Assembly (NCBI RefSeq): GCF_040182365.1
Contig: NZ_CP144460.1
Coordinates: 3,658,001-3,722,000 of the forward strand
From: Xanthomonas sp. 10-10
Lineage (GTDB): Bacteria > Pseudomonadota > Gammaproteobacteria > Xanthomonadales > Xanthomonadaceae
DNA length: 64,000 bases
Reading direction: 5' to 3'
The translations under genes and the position numbers were made by a program. The notes beneath the pieces are model-generated. The model saw only the letters and a program-made list of their open reading frames with translations, made no database searches and was not told the DNA's origin. Positions within the stretch are counted from its first letter, which is position 1, and each line of letters opens with the position of its first letter. Of the stretch, positions 46,947-56,245 are shown piece after piece.

Positions 46947-47657
46947 TCAGAAACGCTCACCCACAGGCAGATAGCGCCACTGGCCGATCGCCAGCTTGCC
47001 CAGCGACACGCGGCCCACGCGTAGCCGACGGATGCTGACCACGTCCAGTCCCACCTCACCGCACATGGAGCGCAGCTGGCCTGGCTGCACGTGCTTGATC
47101 GCAAAGCGCAGCCGTTCTTCGTTCTGCCAGCTCACCTTGCACGGCGGCAGGCTGCGCTGCTGATACACCAGACCGTGCGCCAGCCGCGCCATGCCATAGG
47201 GGCGCAGCTCGCCGCGCACTTCCACCAGAAATTCCTGCTCGATCGAGCCTGCATCGGCCGTCAGCCTACGCAGTACCCGCCCGTCCTGGCTCAACACCAG
47301 CAGGCCGCTGGCATCGTCTTCCAGCGGCAGCGGCGCATTGAGGCGCAGAAAATGCCGTTTGAGCACGCGCACCTCGGCGTTGTCCAGTTCGCTCCGGCTT
47401 GCCGGGTTGGCCAGTGCCATCGCAGCGTCGGCCGTCATTCCTGCCGGCTTGTGCAACAGCAAGGTGGCGGGCTCGGCGGGTTCCAGCACCGCATCCGGCG
47501 CAAGCGCCACCTGCGCGGCGGTTGCCAGGGCCTGCGGCTCTTCAACCACCACCCCATCCACGCTGACCCAGCCGCACTCGATGTACTGCTGCGCCTCGCC
47601 ACGCGAGCAGCCGAACTGCGCGGCAACGCATTTATCGAGACGGATGGGATCGGACAT
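46947..47657 (-). CDS. RsuA/RluF-family pseudouridine synthase with altered active-site motif
   Basis: The 236-residue product has an N-terminal S4 RNA-binding domain (IRLDKCVAAQFGCSRGEAQQYI) and a pseudouridine synthase domain (LLLHKPAGMTADA, LLVLSQDGRVLRRL, EFLVEVRGELRPYGMARL, RRLRVGRVSLGKLAIGQWRYL). Where active enzymes read GRLDxDTxGL, this protein reads LPLEDDASGL: the catalytic Asp position is E113 and the preceding Arg is Pro. It may be a distinct subclass, have weak or no activity, or act mainly as an RNA-binding protein. Length is close to RsuA. Neighbouring genes give no hint of the RNA target. Confidence 0.85.
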   Translation of the reverse strand: MSDPIRLDKCVAAQFGCSRGEAQQYIECGWVSVDGVVVEEPQALATAAQVALAPDAVLEPAEPATLLLHKPAGMTADAAMALANPASRSELDNAEVRVLKRHFLRLNAPLPLEDDASGLLVLSQDGRVLRRLTADAGSIEQEFLVEVRGELRPYGMARLAHGLVYQQRSLPPCKVSWQNEERLRFAIKHVQPGQLRSMCGEVGLDVVSIRRLRVGRVSLGKLAIGQWRYLPVGERF

Positions 47658-47872
47658 CAGGCAAGCTCAGCATCAGGGCACGGCAGTGTACGTGCTGGCC
47701 CACCGAATGCGAGAGGCAGCGGCCTCTTCGGGCACGTACTGCACCGCCGGGCCACACCACCAGAGCGCAGTACGCTACGGCCAGGCCTTGCACACCGCAA
47801 CGGCCCCGGCGACCGCTGCTTCTGCCCTGCACCACAACGTGGGAAACTCGGCGCTCACACAGGAGCTCGCAG

Positions 47873-48079
47873 ATGTTCATCAAGTTCGGCACCACCCGAG
47901 TCCGCCTCACCCACATCTCGGTCATCAGCGATCCATTCAACGCAGGCGAAAGCTTCGGCTCGTACTGCCACTCCGTACGGGTCGGCCTGATTTCCGGCGA
48001 AGAAGTCTTTGCGCGTTTCAACAGCGAGTCCGACGCACAACAGCTGCATGCCAAGGTGCTGGCTGCGCTGGAGGGCTGA
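47873..48079 (+). CDS. Small protein of unknown function, 68 residues
   Basis: An AGGAG ribosome site seven bases before the ATG supports translation. The product (MFIKFGTTRVRLTHIS at the start, ALEG at the end) alternates hydrophobic and polar residues in a beta pattern, followed by a helix (SESDAQQLHAKVLAAL). It looks like a small folded cytoplasmic protein; no signal peptide, no membrane helix, no recognised family. Confidence 0.75.
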   Translation: MFIKFGTTRVRLTHISVISDPFNAGESFGSYCHSVRVGLISGEEVFARFNSESDAQQLHAKVLAALEG

Positions 48080-48707
48080 TACCCGTCCGCAACGCAGCGC
48101 GCTCGCCTGGCTGCCGAGGTTTGCCTTGTCACCAGATGCAGTGCGCGCTGCCGACACTGCTCCCAGCTCGCGCACATCGCGCGGCACCGCGGGGCACTGT
48201 CGCCCTGCTTGCACGTCGACCTCGGCGTTTGCTTAGGATCCAGCATCTGCGCAAGGCGAATTTCAGGTGGTGGGCGAACGCAAGCCGAAGCGCGCACCGG
48301 CGCTTCACGTGCCGCATGACAAGCGCTCTGCAAATGACACGCATCGATCCAGCCAGAGCTTACAAGCGCGGCTAACAAATGGCGCATGTGATCGGTCGTC
48401 GATGCGGAATCCTGCACACACGATGCGATGACATACGCATTGCGCCGGTTGTTTCCAGCATCGGCAACATCTGTTTAACGTGCACGCAAAAGCGGCGTTA
48501 GCTGCGCTCCCTGGCTCTCGGCAGATCACGATGTCAGGCGCCGATGGACAGCTGTCGGGGAATCTCTTCCGCGCAATGAATCGGCTGTAACTAGTACAGA
48601 ACGGAAGGCTTTAGCACGTCGGTATCCAGCCGCTAGCGGGGCAAGACGCTTGAGTGGACGCACCCCGCATCCACCGGGCCCTTCAGCTGCACTAACTGGA
48701 TGCGGTT
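48080..48707. other. Intergenic region upstream of the chemoreceptor gene
   Basis: 628 bp with only short Arg/Ser-rich frames. I looked for a FliA-type promoter (TAAA with GCCGATAA) in front of the chemoreceptor gene. GCCGATGG occurs at about 48540-48548, but no matching -35 element lies 15 bases upstream. No RNA gene recognised. Confidence 0.4.
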
Positions 48708-50876
48708 ATGAACGATTACTTGCAACGCCTCAATGTCGGCCGCCGCCTGGGCATGGCCTTCGGCATCTTGATCCTTTTGTCGGGCCTGCTTGTTGCAACC
48801 GGCCTGGTCACCATGTCCAACGCCCGTTTCGAGCTGGATACCATCGTCAACAGCAACATGGAGAGGATCCAGCTGTCCTCGGAAATGCTCGACGCCAATA
48901 CCAATGTGGCGATCGGTCTGCGCGATATCGTCATGGTCGCTGGCGAAGCAGCCAACCGTCGTGCAATGGACATGATCGACAAGAACCGCACACGCTACAA
49001 GCAGGCACACGACGCCTTGGCCGCACTACCCAGCAGCGTGCCTGAAAAACAGGCGCTCGACCTGGTGCAGGAAAAGCGCGACATCTCGGTCAAGCTCAAT
49101 AACCAGATTCTCCAATACGGCCTCCGCGATCAGAACCAGGAAGCACAGGCGCTGTTGCAAGGCGACGCCGCAAGGGCCATGGATGCCCAGCAGACGGCGA
49201 TCCGCGAGAACGCTGCACTGGAACGCCGCCTCAGCAAGGATGCCTATGCGGCCGCGGTTGCATCGATGCATAACGGGAAAATCACCCTGGCCACCGGCGG
49301 CATTGCCGCACTGGTCATCAGCGGCCTGCTCGCGTGGCTGATCACACGCAGCCTGACCCAGCCGCTCAGCCAGGCCACCCGCACTGCAGAAGCCATCGCA
49401 GCCGGCAACCTGCATAACGATGTGCACACCAACGCCAACGATGAAACCGGCCGTCTGCTCAAGGCCATGGACAAGATGCAGCTGCAGCTGCGCAACCTGA
49501 TCGCCGCGCAAACCGACATGGCCAGGCATCACGACAACGGCCAGATCAGCTTCCGCATCGATGCGGCAGCATTCCCGGGCGACTATGGGCGCATGGCCAA
49601 CGACACCAACCTGCTGGTTGCCTCGCACGTGGCGGTGCAGACCGATCTGGCACGCATCATGGGCCGGTATGCGGTTGGCGAACTCTCCGAAGACATGCAG
49701 CCGCTGCCCGGCGAAAAGGCCGTTTTCAGCGACACCATGTCGCAGGTCAAGCTCAACCTGTCGGCCATGAACCACGAGATCAAGCATCTCGCCCAGGCCG
49801 CCGCCAATGGCGACTTCAGCGCGCGCGGCGATGCCGAGCGCTTCCAGTTCGACTTCCGCATCATGGTCGAAAGCCTCAACCACCTGATGTCCACGGCCGA
49901 CGGCAATCTGCAGTCGCTGTCGTCGTTGCTGCAGTCCATCGCCGCCGGCGACTTGACCGCACGCATGAGCGGCGACTTCCGTGGCGTGTTTGCTCAGATG
50001 CGCGATGACGCCAACACCACGGCCAGCCAGCTGGCGCAGATCGTCGGCAACATCCAGGAGTCGGCCGTGTCGATCAACTCCGCGGCCAGCGAAATCGCCG
50101 CCGGCAACCAGGACCTGTCGCAGCGCACCGAACAGCAGGCAGCCAACCTCGAAGAAACCGCAGCATCGATGGAAGAGCTGACCTCCACCGTCAAGCAGAA
50201 TGCCGAAAGCGCACGCGAGGCAAACCAGCTGGCGATCGGCGCCGCACGCGTTGCCTCGCAAGGTGGCGACGTGGTCGGCAAGGTGGTGGACACCATGACC
50301 GGTATCGAAGCCTCGTCCAGGAAGATTGCCGACATCATCAGCGTCATCGACGGCATCGCCTTCCAGACCAATATCCTGGCCTTGAACGCAGCGGTGGAAG
50401 CCGCGCGCGCCGGCGAGCAAGGCCGCGGCTTTGCCGTGGTGGCCTCGGAGGTGCGCACGCTCGCGCAGCGGTCCTCCGGCGCCGCCAAGGAGATCAAGGA
50501 CCTCATCGACGACTCGGTGCAACGCGTGGCCGAGGGTTCGGCACTGGTGCACAGCGCAGGCAAGACCATGGGTGACGTGGTGGCCAGCGTGCAACGCGTC
50601 ACCGACATCATGGGCGAGATTTCTGCAGCCTCGCAGGAGCAGTCGGCCGGCATCGAGCAGGTCAACCAGACCATCACGCATATGGACGAAACCACCCAGC
50701 AGAACGCCGCGCTGGTGGAAGAAGCCACTGCCGCCGCGCGCGCGATGGAAGAGCAGGCGGTGCAGCTCACCGATGCGGTGGCGATCTTCAAGATCGACGC
50801 ACGCCAGACACGGCAGTCCGCTTCGCGCGTAGCGGCACCGGTCGCACAGCTGCTGAGCAAGGTCCGCAACGCCTGA
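48708..50876 (+). CDS. Methyl-accepting chemotaxis protein with poly-HAMP region
   Basis: Inner membrane chemoreceptor. The 722-residue product has a first helix at about 12-35, a four-helix-bundle-like periplasmic sensor of about 155 residues, a second helix at about 190-211 ([20 protein letters not shown]), a canonical HAMP ([20 protein letters not shown]), and then about 230 residues with at least two more HAMP-like units ([14 protein letters not shown] and [18 protein letters not shown]). The signalling domain has the tip [22 protein letters not shown]. No C-terminal pentapeptide tether is seen. A strong hairpin terminator follows. The ligand cannot be told from the sequence. Confidence 0.95.
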   Translation: MNDYLQRLNVGRRLGMAFGILILLSGLLVATGLVTMSNARFELDTIVNSNMERIQLSSEMLDANTNVAIGLRDIVMVAGEAANRRAMDMIDKNRTRYKQAHDALAALPSSVPEKQALDLVQEKRDISVKLNNQILQYGLRDQNQEAQALLQGDAARAMDAQQTAIRENAALERRLSKDAYAAAVASMHNGKITLATGGIAALVISGLLAWLITRSLTQPLSQATRTAEAIAAGNLHNDVHTNANDETGRLLKAMDKMQLQLRNLIAAQTDMARHHDNGQISFRIDAAAFPGDYGRMANDTNLLVASHVAVQTDLARIMGRYAVGELSEDMQPLPGEKAVFSDTMSQVKLNLSAMNHEIKHLAQAAANGDFSARGDAERFQFDFRIMVESLNHLMSTADGNLQSLSSLLQSIAAGDLTARMSGDFRGVFAQMRDDANTTASQLAQIVGNIQESAVSINSAASEIAAGNQDLSQRTEQQAANLEETAASMEELTSTVKQNAESAREANQLAIGAARVASQGGDVVGKVVDTMTGIEASSRKIADIISVIDGIAFQTNILALNAAVEAARAGEQGRGFAVVASEVRTLAQRSSGAAKEIKDLIDDSVQRVAEGSALVHSAGKTMGDVVASVQRVTDIMGEISAASQEQSAGIEQVNQTITHMDETTQQNAALVEEATAAARAMEEQAVQLTDAVAIFKIDARQTRQSASRVAAPVAQLLSKVRNA

Positions 50877-50974
50877 GCCAGCAGCCGGCACTGCGCCGTC
50901 GACCGGGTCGTCGGTGCAGGCACGCTGATGCAACACCGCGGATGTGCCCGCAGCCATTGATGCCATCGCACACA

Positions 50975-51002
50975 CAGAAAGCGCCCGCCAGGGCGCTTTC
51001 TG
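50975..51002 (+). terminator. Rho-independent-like terminator after the chemoreceptor gene
   Basis: Perfect 12-bp stem (CAGAAAGCGCCC with GGGCGCTTTCTG), loop GCCA, followed by CGTTTAT. It begins about 100 bp after the chemoreceptor stop. Confidence 0.75.
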
Positions 51003-51320
51003 CGTTTATCCCGCACGCTCACCGGCATTCGGCGCAGACAGCTCAGGCACCCGCAACGCGCGCGCAGTGCCCACAAAATAACCTCGAAAACAAGCACGCA
51101 AGCCACTCAAAAGCGCTTGTTTCCGGCGCCATGCCTGGTTACGCTGCGCCGGTCGAAAGAGAGCAGGCCGGATGGTAGCCCGGCCACCGTCTGCAGCGCA
51201 GGCGGCATCTTAGCCATCGGTACCCACGACATCCGCAGCCGGCGCCGCCGGCACTGCAGGTGTGTCCGTGGGTGCTTTCGTCACCGCGCGGCACGCCTTC
51301 TCAATCAGGAAGGATCAGCC
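51003..51320. other. Intergenic region before the 51321 gene
   Basis: About 320 bp without a supported gene. An open frame extends through part of it into the next gene, but its upstream half has Arg/Cys-rich shadow composition and no ribosome site. Confidence 0.4.
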
Positions 51321-51686
51321 GTGAACACCAGCAACGACCGTCGAGCTCCGCAGCGCCTACTCAACGGCGCGCATGTCCAGGTGCAGGCTTGCGCTCTCGC
51401 AACGGACGCAGGCGGTGGCCAGCACGGCGATGCCTTCTCGCACTGGCGACAAGGCCATCTCGACGCACGCGTGATCTGGCGGCGGCAGCTCAGGCTACAG
51501 GACGGCACGTCGGTGCTGTTGGCGGCTTGGCAGATACCGCATTCGCCGCGCTGGGAGTGGGAAGCCATCGACCCGCTGCAGGATCGCCACCTGTCCGGCG
51601 GCAGCTGCGAATCGTCGCTGGCGGCAATGCGCGCTGCCGATGCCTGGCCGGCACTGTGCCGTGTCGAGATTGCAGTGCTCGCCTGA
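51321..51686 (+). CDS. Hypothetical protein, 121 residues
   Basis: A GTG start with a strong AGGAAGGA ribosome site six bases upstream. The product has a compact mixed composition with beta-like segments (HWRQGHLDARVIWRRQLRLQ, SVLLAAWQIPH, WEWEAIDPL) and a C-terminal helix (SSLAAMRAADAWPALCRVEI). No signal peptide or membrane helix. No family recognised. It converges with the GNAT pseudogene on the other strand. Confidence 0.7.
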   Translation: MNTSNDRRAPQRLLNGAHVQVQACALATDAGGGQHGDAFSHWRQGHLDARVIWRRQLRLQDGTSVLLAAWQIPHSPRWEWEAIDPLQDRHLSGGSCESSLAAMRAADAWPALCRVEIAVLA

Positions 51687-51769
51687 CAGCGCGCAGCGCG
51701 AACCACACGTCTCCCGACGCGGCGCCATGACGGTGCGCACCGCGCAGTCGGCCCACCGCAGCCAGCGCG

Positions 51770-52188
51770 TGCAGGGACCGGGACGATAGCATTCCATCAG
51801 CGACTGCGGAGACAGCGGCGGCGTGAAGCCCTGGCGCGCATGAAGACCATGCGCATCGCTGGTGGCCAGGCTTAAACGGCGCAGCCCCTGCAGATGGGGA
51901 TGCACCGTGACCGCATCAATCACTACCTTGCCATCGCCCTTGCCCTGGTGCTCTGGCAACACGAACACATCGCCCAGATAGGCAAAGGTTGCTTAGTCGC
52001 AAAACCACTCCCGCAAACGCGACCTGCTCACCCTTCAGAAACCTGCCCAGGCACAGCGCGTTGGCGATGGCGCGCTGTACCAGAGCAAGCGGGATGTCCC
52101 TGGCCCAGTCGCTGTGCTGCACCAGGGAGCGATGGATCAGCGCGACATCAAGTTCGGACTGATCGGTGGACATGCGCAGCGGCGACAT
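51770..52188 (-). pseudogene. GNAT N-acetyltransferase, broken by a frameshift and a stop
   Basis: Two frames together make one acetyltransferase. The first, from ATG 52188, gives STDQSELDVALIHRSLVQHS, DWARDIPLALVQRAIANALC and KGEQVAFAGVV. The second carries ATFAYLGDVFVLPEHQGKG, DGKVVIDAVTVHPHLQGLRR and DAHGLHARQGFTP. They part in a run of four T (52001-52004). Deleting one T would restore GTG GTT TGC GAC, but the next codon is TAA (51993-51995) where the family has CAA (VCDQATFA). Thus a one-base insertion and a nonsense change both break it. The C-terminus also lacks its normal stop. It lies 25 bp after argO on the same strand. The family (antibiotic- or metabolite-type acetyltransferase) is certain, the substrate unknown. 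Confidence 0.85.
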
Positions 52189-52213
52189 GGCAACAACTCC
52201 GGCAACAATGGCC

Positions 52214-52837
52214 TCAGGTGAGCGACTGCGAAGGCAGCAACAACAGTGCGCACAGCACCAGCATGAATCCTGCGATCGCAGCATCCAGCAGACGCCACGC
52301 GCGCGGATCGCGAAAGGCCGGCTGCAGCAAACGCGCGCCATAGCCCAGACCGGAAAACCAGGCGATGCTGGCCAGGCACGCCCCCGAAGCGAATGCCCAG
52401 CGCAACTGGCCCGGGTAACGCGCGGCCAGACTGCCCAGCAGCAGCATCGTGTCCAGATAGACATGCGGGTTGAGAAAGGTAAATGCCAGGCACGTCAGCA
52501 TGGCGCGTTGCCAACGCTGGGCGCCGCCCTGCGACGGTGCCAACCCGCTGGTGCCACGCCAGGCCCTGCGTGCAGCCAACGCGCCATATGCCGCGAGAAA
52601 TGCAGCTCCCGCATAGCGAAGTAGCTGCAGCAAGTCCGGCCACTGCGTCACCAGTACGCCAATCCCGGCCACGCCCAGCACGATCAGCGCGATGTCGCCG
52701 AACGCGCAGATCGCCACCACCAGACCGACATGCTGGCGCTGCAGTCCCTGCCGCAGCACGAATGCGTTCTGCGCCCCGATTGCGATGATGAGACCTGCGC
52801 TGGCGATGAAACCAGCGATGACGGCTTGAAGGAACAC
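52214..52837 (-). CDS. argO: LysE/ArgO-family amino acid exporter
   Basis: Inner membrane exporter of basic amino acids (arginine in E. coli ArgO, lysine in Corynebacterium LysE). The 207-residue product has about six membrane helices and family motifs GFIASAGLIIAIGAQNAFVL, GLQRQHVGLVVAICAFGDI and LTCLAFTFLNPHVYLDT. The start is a GTG at 52835-52837 with GGGAGG five bases upstream; the longer frame reading further up lacks homology. It is divergent from an ArgP-type regulator, the classic arrangement in which ArgP activates argO in response to arginine or lysine. Confidence 0.92.
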   Translation of the reverse strand: MFLQAVIAGFIASAGLIIAIGAQNAFVLRQGLQRQHVGLVVAICAFGDIALIVLGVAGIGVLVTQWPDLLQLLRYAGAAFLAAYGALAARRAWRGTSGLAPSQGGAQRWQRAMLTCLAFTFLNPHVYLDTMLLLGSLAARYPGQLRWAFASGACLASIAWFSGLGYGARLLQPAFRDPRAWRLLDAAIAGFMLVLCALLLLPSQSLT

Positions 52838-52879
52838 GAATACCTCCCGGATCAGTGGCGCCAATGCTGGGCGCTCCGC

Positions 52880-52926
52880 CGTAATTAAGAAAACTAAATA
52901 TTCTGTATGCTGCTTAGAACTTCTAA
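52880..52926. promoter_or_regulatory. AT-rich argO/argP control region with a T-N11-A palindrome
   Basis: The only clearly AT-rich stretch between the divergent genes. At 52914-52926 it holds a perfect 13-base palindrome, TTAGAACTTCTAA, with the T-N11-A form of LysR-type binding sites. It lies 14 bases before the argP ATG. Binding by ArgP is an inference. Confidence 0.5.
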
Positions 52927-52940
52927 TCCTGCCGAGCGCC

Positions 52941-53858
52941 ATGGATCTTCTGCATCCGCAACTGGCTGCATTCGCTGCCGTTCTTGAGGAAGGCAGCTTC
53001 GATACCGCTGCGCAACGGCTGTCGGTGACGCCGTCGGCGATTTCGCAACGGGTCAAGGCGCTGGAAGACCGGCTCGGTCAGGTGCTGGTGATCCGGAAAG
53101 CCCCTTGCCGCCCCACTCCCGCCGGCGAACGCCTGCTACGCAGGGTGAAGCCGATGCAGGTGCTGGAATCCGAAGCGATCGCCGACTTCCTTCCCGGCGA
53201 CAGCAGCGTTGGGCACCCACGTACCCTTTCCATCGCGGTCAACGACGATTCGCTGCAGACCTGGTTGCTGGCGGCGCTGTCTGCCTTGCATCAGGCACAC
53301 GGGTTTCTCTTCGATGTGCAGATGGACGACCAGGACCATACTCTTGAGTTATTGCGTGCGGGCAGCGTGCTGGGCGCAGTCACCTCAGAGCGCAAGCCGT
53401 TGCAGGGCTGCAATGTGCATGCGCTGGGCGTGATGCGTTATCACGCCGTCGCGTCGGCTGCCTTTGTCCAGACGCACTTCAAGGACGGCTTCACTGCCGC
53501 TTCGCTGGGCCACGCGCCCATGCTGGTATTCAATCGCAAGGACGCGCTGCAGGCGCGTTTCGTCAAACGCATTACCCGCACGCAACTGGCTCCACCGACA
53601 CATTACCTGCCCACCTCGACCGGTTTCGTCGAAGCTGCTGCGCGCGGACTCGGATGGTGTCTGGCGCCGGAGTCGATGGTGACGCCAGCCGCTCGCAGCA
53701 AGCAGATCGTCATCGTCGACCCAACCCGCTGGCTCGATGTTCCGTTGTACTGGCAATACGCCGCAGTGGGCTCGAGCGCTCTGCAGCAACTCAGTCAGGC
53801 GCTACGCGAGGCAGCCGCGACGAGTTTGCGTGGAGGCAGAAGCTTCGCAGCGGCATGA
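52941..53858 (+). CDS. argP: ArgP/IciA-type LysR transcriptional regulator
   Basis: LysR-family regulator, in E. coli responsive to arginine and lysine and an activator of argO. The 305-residue product has the N-terminal winged helix-turn-helix (LLHPQLAAFAAVLEEGSFDT, then AAQRLSVTPSAISQRVKALE), a linker helix, and a periplasmic-binding-like effector domain (LSIAVNDDSLQTWLLAALSA, MDDQDHTLELLRAGSVLGAV, the ArgP-typical MRYHAVAS). Divergent from argO. Secure. Confidence 0.94.
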   Translation: MDLLHPQLAAFAAVLEEGSFDTAAQRLSVTPSAISQRVKALEDRLGQVLVIRKAPCRPTPAGERLLRRVKPMQVLESEAIADFLPGDSSVGHPRTLSIAVNDDSLQTWLLAALSALHQAHGFLFDVQMDDQDHTLELLRAGSVLGAVTSERKPLQGCNVHALGVMRYHAVASAAFVQTHFKDGFTAASLGHAPMLVFNRKDALQARFVKRITRTQLAPPTHYLPTSTGFVEAAARGLGWCLAPESMVTPAARSKQIVIVDPTRWLDVPLYWQYAAVGSSALQQLSQALREAAATSLRGGRSFAAA

Positions 53859-54676
53859 GCATGCGCCGTGCACGAGGTATCGAAGTCGGCCGACACGCTT
53901 CAGTGGCCTCCGGTCCGAAATCCGGCCAGCCTGTACTCACTCGTTGCAGCAACGCAATGCGTTTCGACGACCCCACGAATGAAGAGATTTGTGCAAACCC
54001 CGCCCCTGCCGGCGCTTCTGTGCAGGTCAGCACTGCGCCGCCCTCACGAAGATATGGGCGTGTTGCGCGCATCAAGAGCTCCTGCAACCGGAAACGACAC
54101 TGTCCCGCCAGGATTGGACGTCCATTGGGGCCAGATCTGAAACACCCGCGTGTCTAAACGCCCAGCGTGGCTTGTGGCAACGCCTTTTCAATACGCGGCT
54201 TTGCTGTGTCGTCCTGATATTCGGCCATTGCGGTTATGGTCCTGACCCGCATCGCACCTTCACCGATTGCCGTGAATCGCGCGATCACGGCGACATCCGG
54301 ATGCGAGCAACCCAGGCTGGCGTCCCTTCCGCGTTGTATCGCGCCTGATGGTTCAGGCAGACATCTCCATGGCTACGAAGCGGCATCGACCAAGGCATTA
54401 CATCGACGCCGCTGCGCTAGACAGTGAACGCGCCTGGATCTGGCGCGACCGACCTCGCCTGCGCCAGTAATCGATGCCTTCGAACGGCCTGGCCGGCTCG
54501 CGTTTGAACTGCGGAAAGCCGCGGCTTTCGATGCCGCCGTCCTCCCCGCGCTGAATGCTGGAACAACCGATTCGATTCGCAACCACACGGTCACCTCGGC
54601 GTCTTATCCGCACCGTAGCTTGCCGCCGAAAGTTGCCGACACTCCCTACAGTCCACCACTCGAATCGGACCAGACC
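53859..54676. other. Gap of 0.8 kb, no convincing gene
   Basis: Frames of up to about 100 codons occur. A minus-strand one (53791-54087) reads REGGAVLTCTEAPAGAGF and looks vaguely protein-like, but it overlaps argP, has no ribosome site and matches no family I know. The stretch could hold decayed genes. No insertion-sequence ends or RNA genes recognised. Confidence 0.4.
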
Positions 54677-54976
54677 ATGTCTTCCTCATCGCGCAAGATC
54701 CCTCTGCTGGCTTTCGGAATCATCGTTTCCTCCACCTTGATCACCACTGCCTCCGCAAAGTCGCTGCATGTCGTCTCCCGTACCGAGCAGATGACATCGT
54801 TCACCCACACCGGACCGAGCAGGACCGAGGTGTTCAATCAGCAATGGGCCGACGGTGCGGCGCAATGCCGCGACGCGTTTCCGCAAACCACCTCGGTGCA
54901 GCTCGGCCAGGTCAATACCCGCGCGATCAACGCAAAGACCTTCAAGGTCACCGGCAAGTGGATCTGCAGGGGCTGA
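54677..54976 (+). CDS. Small secreted protein, 99 residues
   Basis: The ATG at 54677 begins a clean signal peptide (SRKIPLLAFGIIVSSTLI, cleavage near ASA-KSL). The mature part is about 75 residues, with two cysteines (AAQCRDAFPQ and KWICRG at the end) that could form a disulphide, and a beta-rich end (NAKTFKVTGKWICRG). No family recognised. Two overlapping hairpins lie 15-65 bp downstream. Confidence 0.78.
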   Translation: MSSSSRKIPLLAFGIIVSSTLITTASAKSLHVVSRTEQMTSFTHTGPSRTEVFNQQWADGAAQCRDAFPQTTSVQLGQVNTRAINAKTFKVTGKWICRG

Positions 54977-55329
54977 TCATTGCTGCGGGCAGGGCTGCCC
55001 TCACACGGGCATAGGCAGCCCATCGCCAAGGGGCGATGGGCTCCGGCTACGGCAGCGACCTTGTCAATCTCGGTGCCGCCACAGGCGCGCTCTGTCGAAA
55101 GGCGCACCGCCAGCGCATCGACAGCAGCCGTCGAGTTGCGCAAGCGCGCGCATCGTTGGACAGGCACCCGACTGCATCGGCATCGCGTCCTGCCGGCACT
55201 CCAGATCGTCCAGCACCACGCGCCCATCGAGCGCATTAGTCGAGTCAACAACGGCGAAGGCCCCGGCAATTTCCGAGCGCACAAAAAAGGCGCCATCGGC
55301 GCCATCTCCATCTGACCTGCTGAATTAAG
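54977..55329. other. Region with hairpins between the small secreted gene and tRNA-Lys
   Basis: 353 bp without a gene. A perfect 10-bp stem (55018-55027 with 55032-55041, loop AAGG) overlaps a second stem (54992-54999 with 55014-55021). They may form a terminator for the 99-residue protein gene but lack a T-run. Confidence 0.45.
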
Positions 55330-55405
55330 TGGTGGGCCGTGATGGATTCGAACCATCGACCAAAAGATTAAAAGTCTTCTGCTCTACCGACTGAGCTAAC
55401 GGCCC
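55330..55405 (-). tRNA. tRNA-Lys (anticodon UUU)
   Basis: A complete 76-base cloverleaf on the minus strand: acceptor stem GGGCCGT paired with ACGGCCC, D-loop AGCTCAGTCGGTAGAGC, anticodon loop CTTTTAA (anticodon TTT), T-arm GGTTCGAATCC, and an encoded CCA end. It sits about 48 bp from queC. Confidence 0.98.
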
Positions 55406-55452
55406 ACTGACCCGACTGCGCGTCGGGGTGCGCATTCTACCCTACACAGGCG

Positions 55453-56127
55453 TCAAGACGAAATCGTGTAATGCGTGGGGTCCTGAACGCCGGCATCGGC
55501 GAAGCCGGCGGCGCGCAGCCGGCAGGCGTCGCAGTGGCCGCAGGCGCGGCCGGCGGCGTCGGCGCGGTAGCAGGACACGGTCAGGCCGAAGTCCACGCCC
55601 AGGCGCACGCCTTCGCGCACGATGTCGGCCTTGCTGAGGAACTGCAGCGGCGCGTGCACGCGCAGCCCGGCGCCCTCCACACCGGCCTTGGTGGCGAGGT
55701 TGGCCAGCACTTCGAAGGCGCGTACGAACTCGGGACGGCAGTCGGGATAGCCGGAGTAATCCACCGCATTGACGCCGCAGAACAGGTCGTTGGCGCCGAC
55801 CACTTCGGCCCAGCCCAGCGCCAGCGACAGCATGATGGTGTTGCGGGCCGGTACATAGGTGACCGGAATGCCATCGCCGCCTGCGTCCGGCACCTCGATG
55901 TCGTCGGTGAGCGCCGAGCCGCCGATGCTGCGCAGATCCACGTCGACCACCTTGTGCGCGACCACGCCCTGCGCTGCGGCAACGCGTGCGGCGGCATCCA
56001 GCTCGGAGGTATGACGTTGACCGTAGCGCACGCTCAGCGCGTACACGGCAAAGCCCTGCTCCTGCGCGAGCGCAATGACGGCGGCGGAGTCCATGCCTCC
56101 GGACAACAGAACGACAGCTTTTTTCAT
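55453..56127 (-). CDS. queC: QueC, 7-cyano-7-deazaguanine (preQ0) synthase
   Basis: ATP-dependent conversion of 7-carboxy-7-deazaguanine to preQ0 in queuosine synthesis. The 224-residue product has the PP-loop [14 protein letters not shown] at the N-terminus, [32 protein letters not shown], and four zinc cysteines near the C-terminus ([20 protein letters not shown]). Lies next to queE, the preceding step of the pathway. Confidence 0.97.
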   Translation of the reverse strand: MKKAVVLLSGGMDSAAVIALAQEQGFAVYALSVRYGQRHTSELDAAARVAAAQGVVAHKVVDVDLRSIGGSALTDDIEVPDAGGDGIPVTYVPARNTIMLSLALGWAEVVGANDLFCGVNAVDYSGYPDCRPEFVRAFEVLANLATKAGVEGAGLRVHAPLQFLSKADIVREGVRLGVDFGLTVSCYRADAAGRACGHCDACRLRAAGFADAGVQDPTHYTISS

Positions 56128-56245
56128 CTCAGGAAGGCATCGACAACATCAAGACGCAAAGGCTAGCAGGGTCGGCGCCAGGCCGCGACGGCGCCGTCCA
56201 TTCGGCATGCACATCGGCACGCGAGGTGCCGGTTATTTGCCGCCC

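Noticed and set aside
48480..48707. FliA-type promoter for the chemoreceptor
   Set aside because: A GCCGAT word is present but no matching upstream element at the right distance.
49026..50975. Minus-strand frame of about 650 codons opposite the chemoreceptor
   Set aside because: Shadow composition, and the plus strand encodes an unmistakable MCP.
53791..54087. Minus-strand frame with REGGAVLTCTEAPAGAGF
   Set aside because: Overlaps argP, no recognisable family, no ribosome site.
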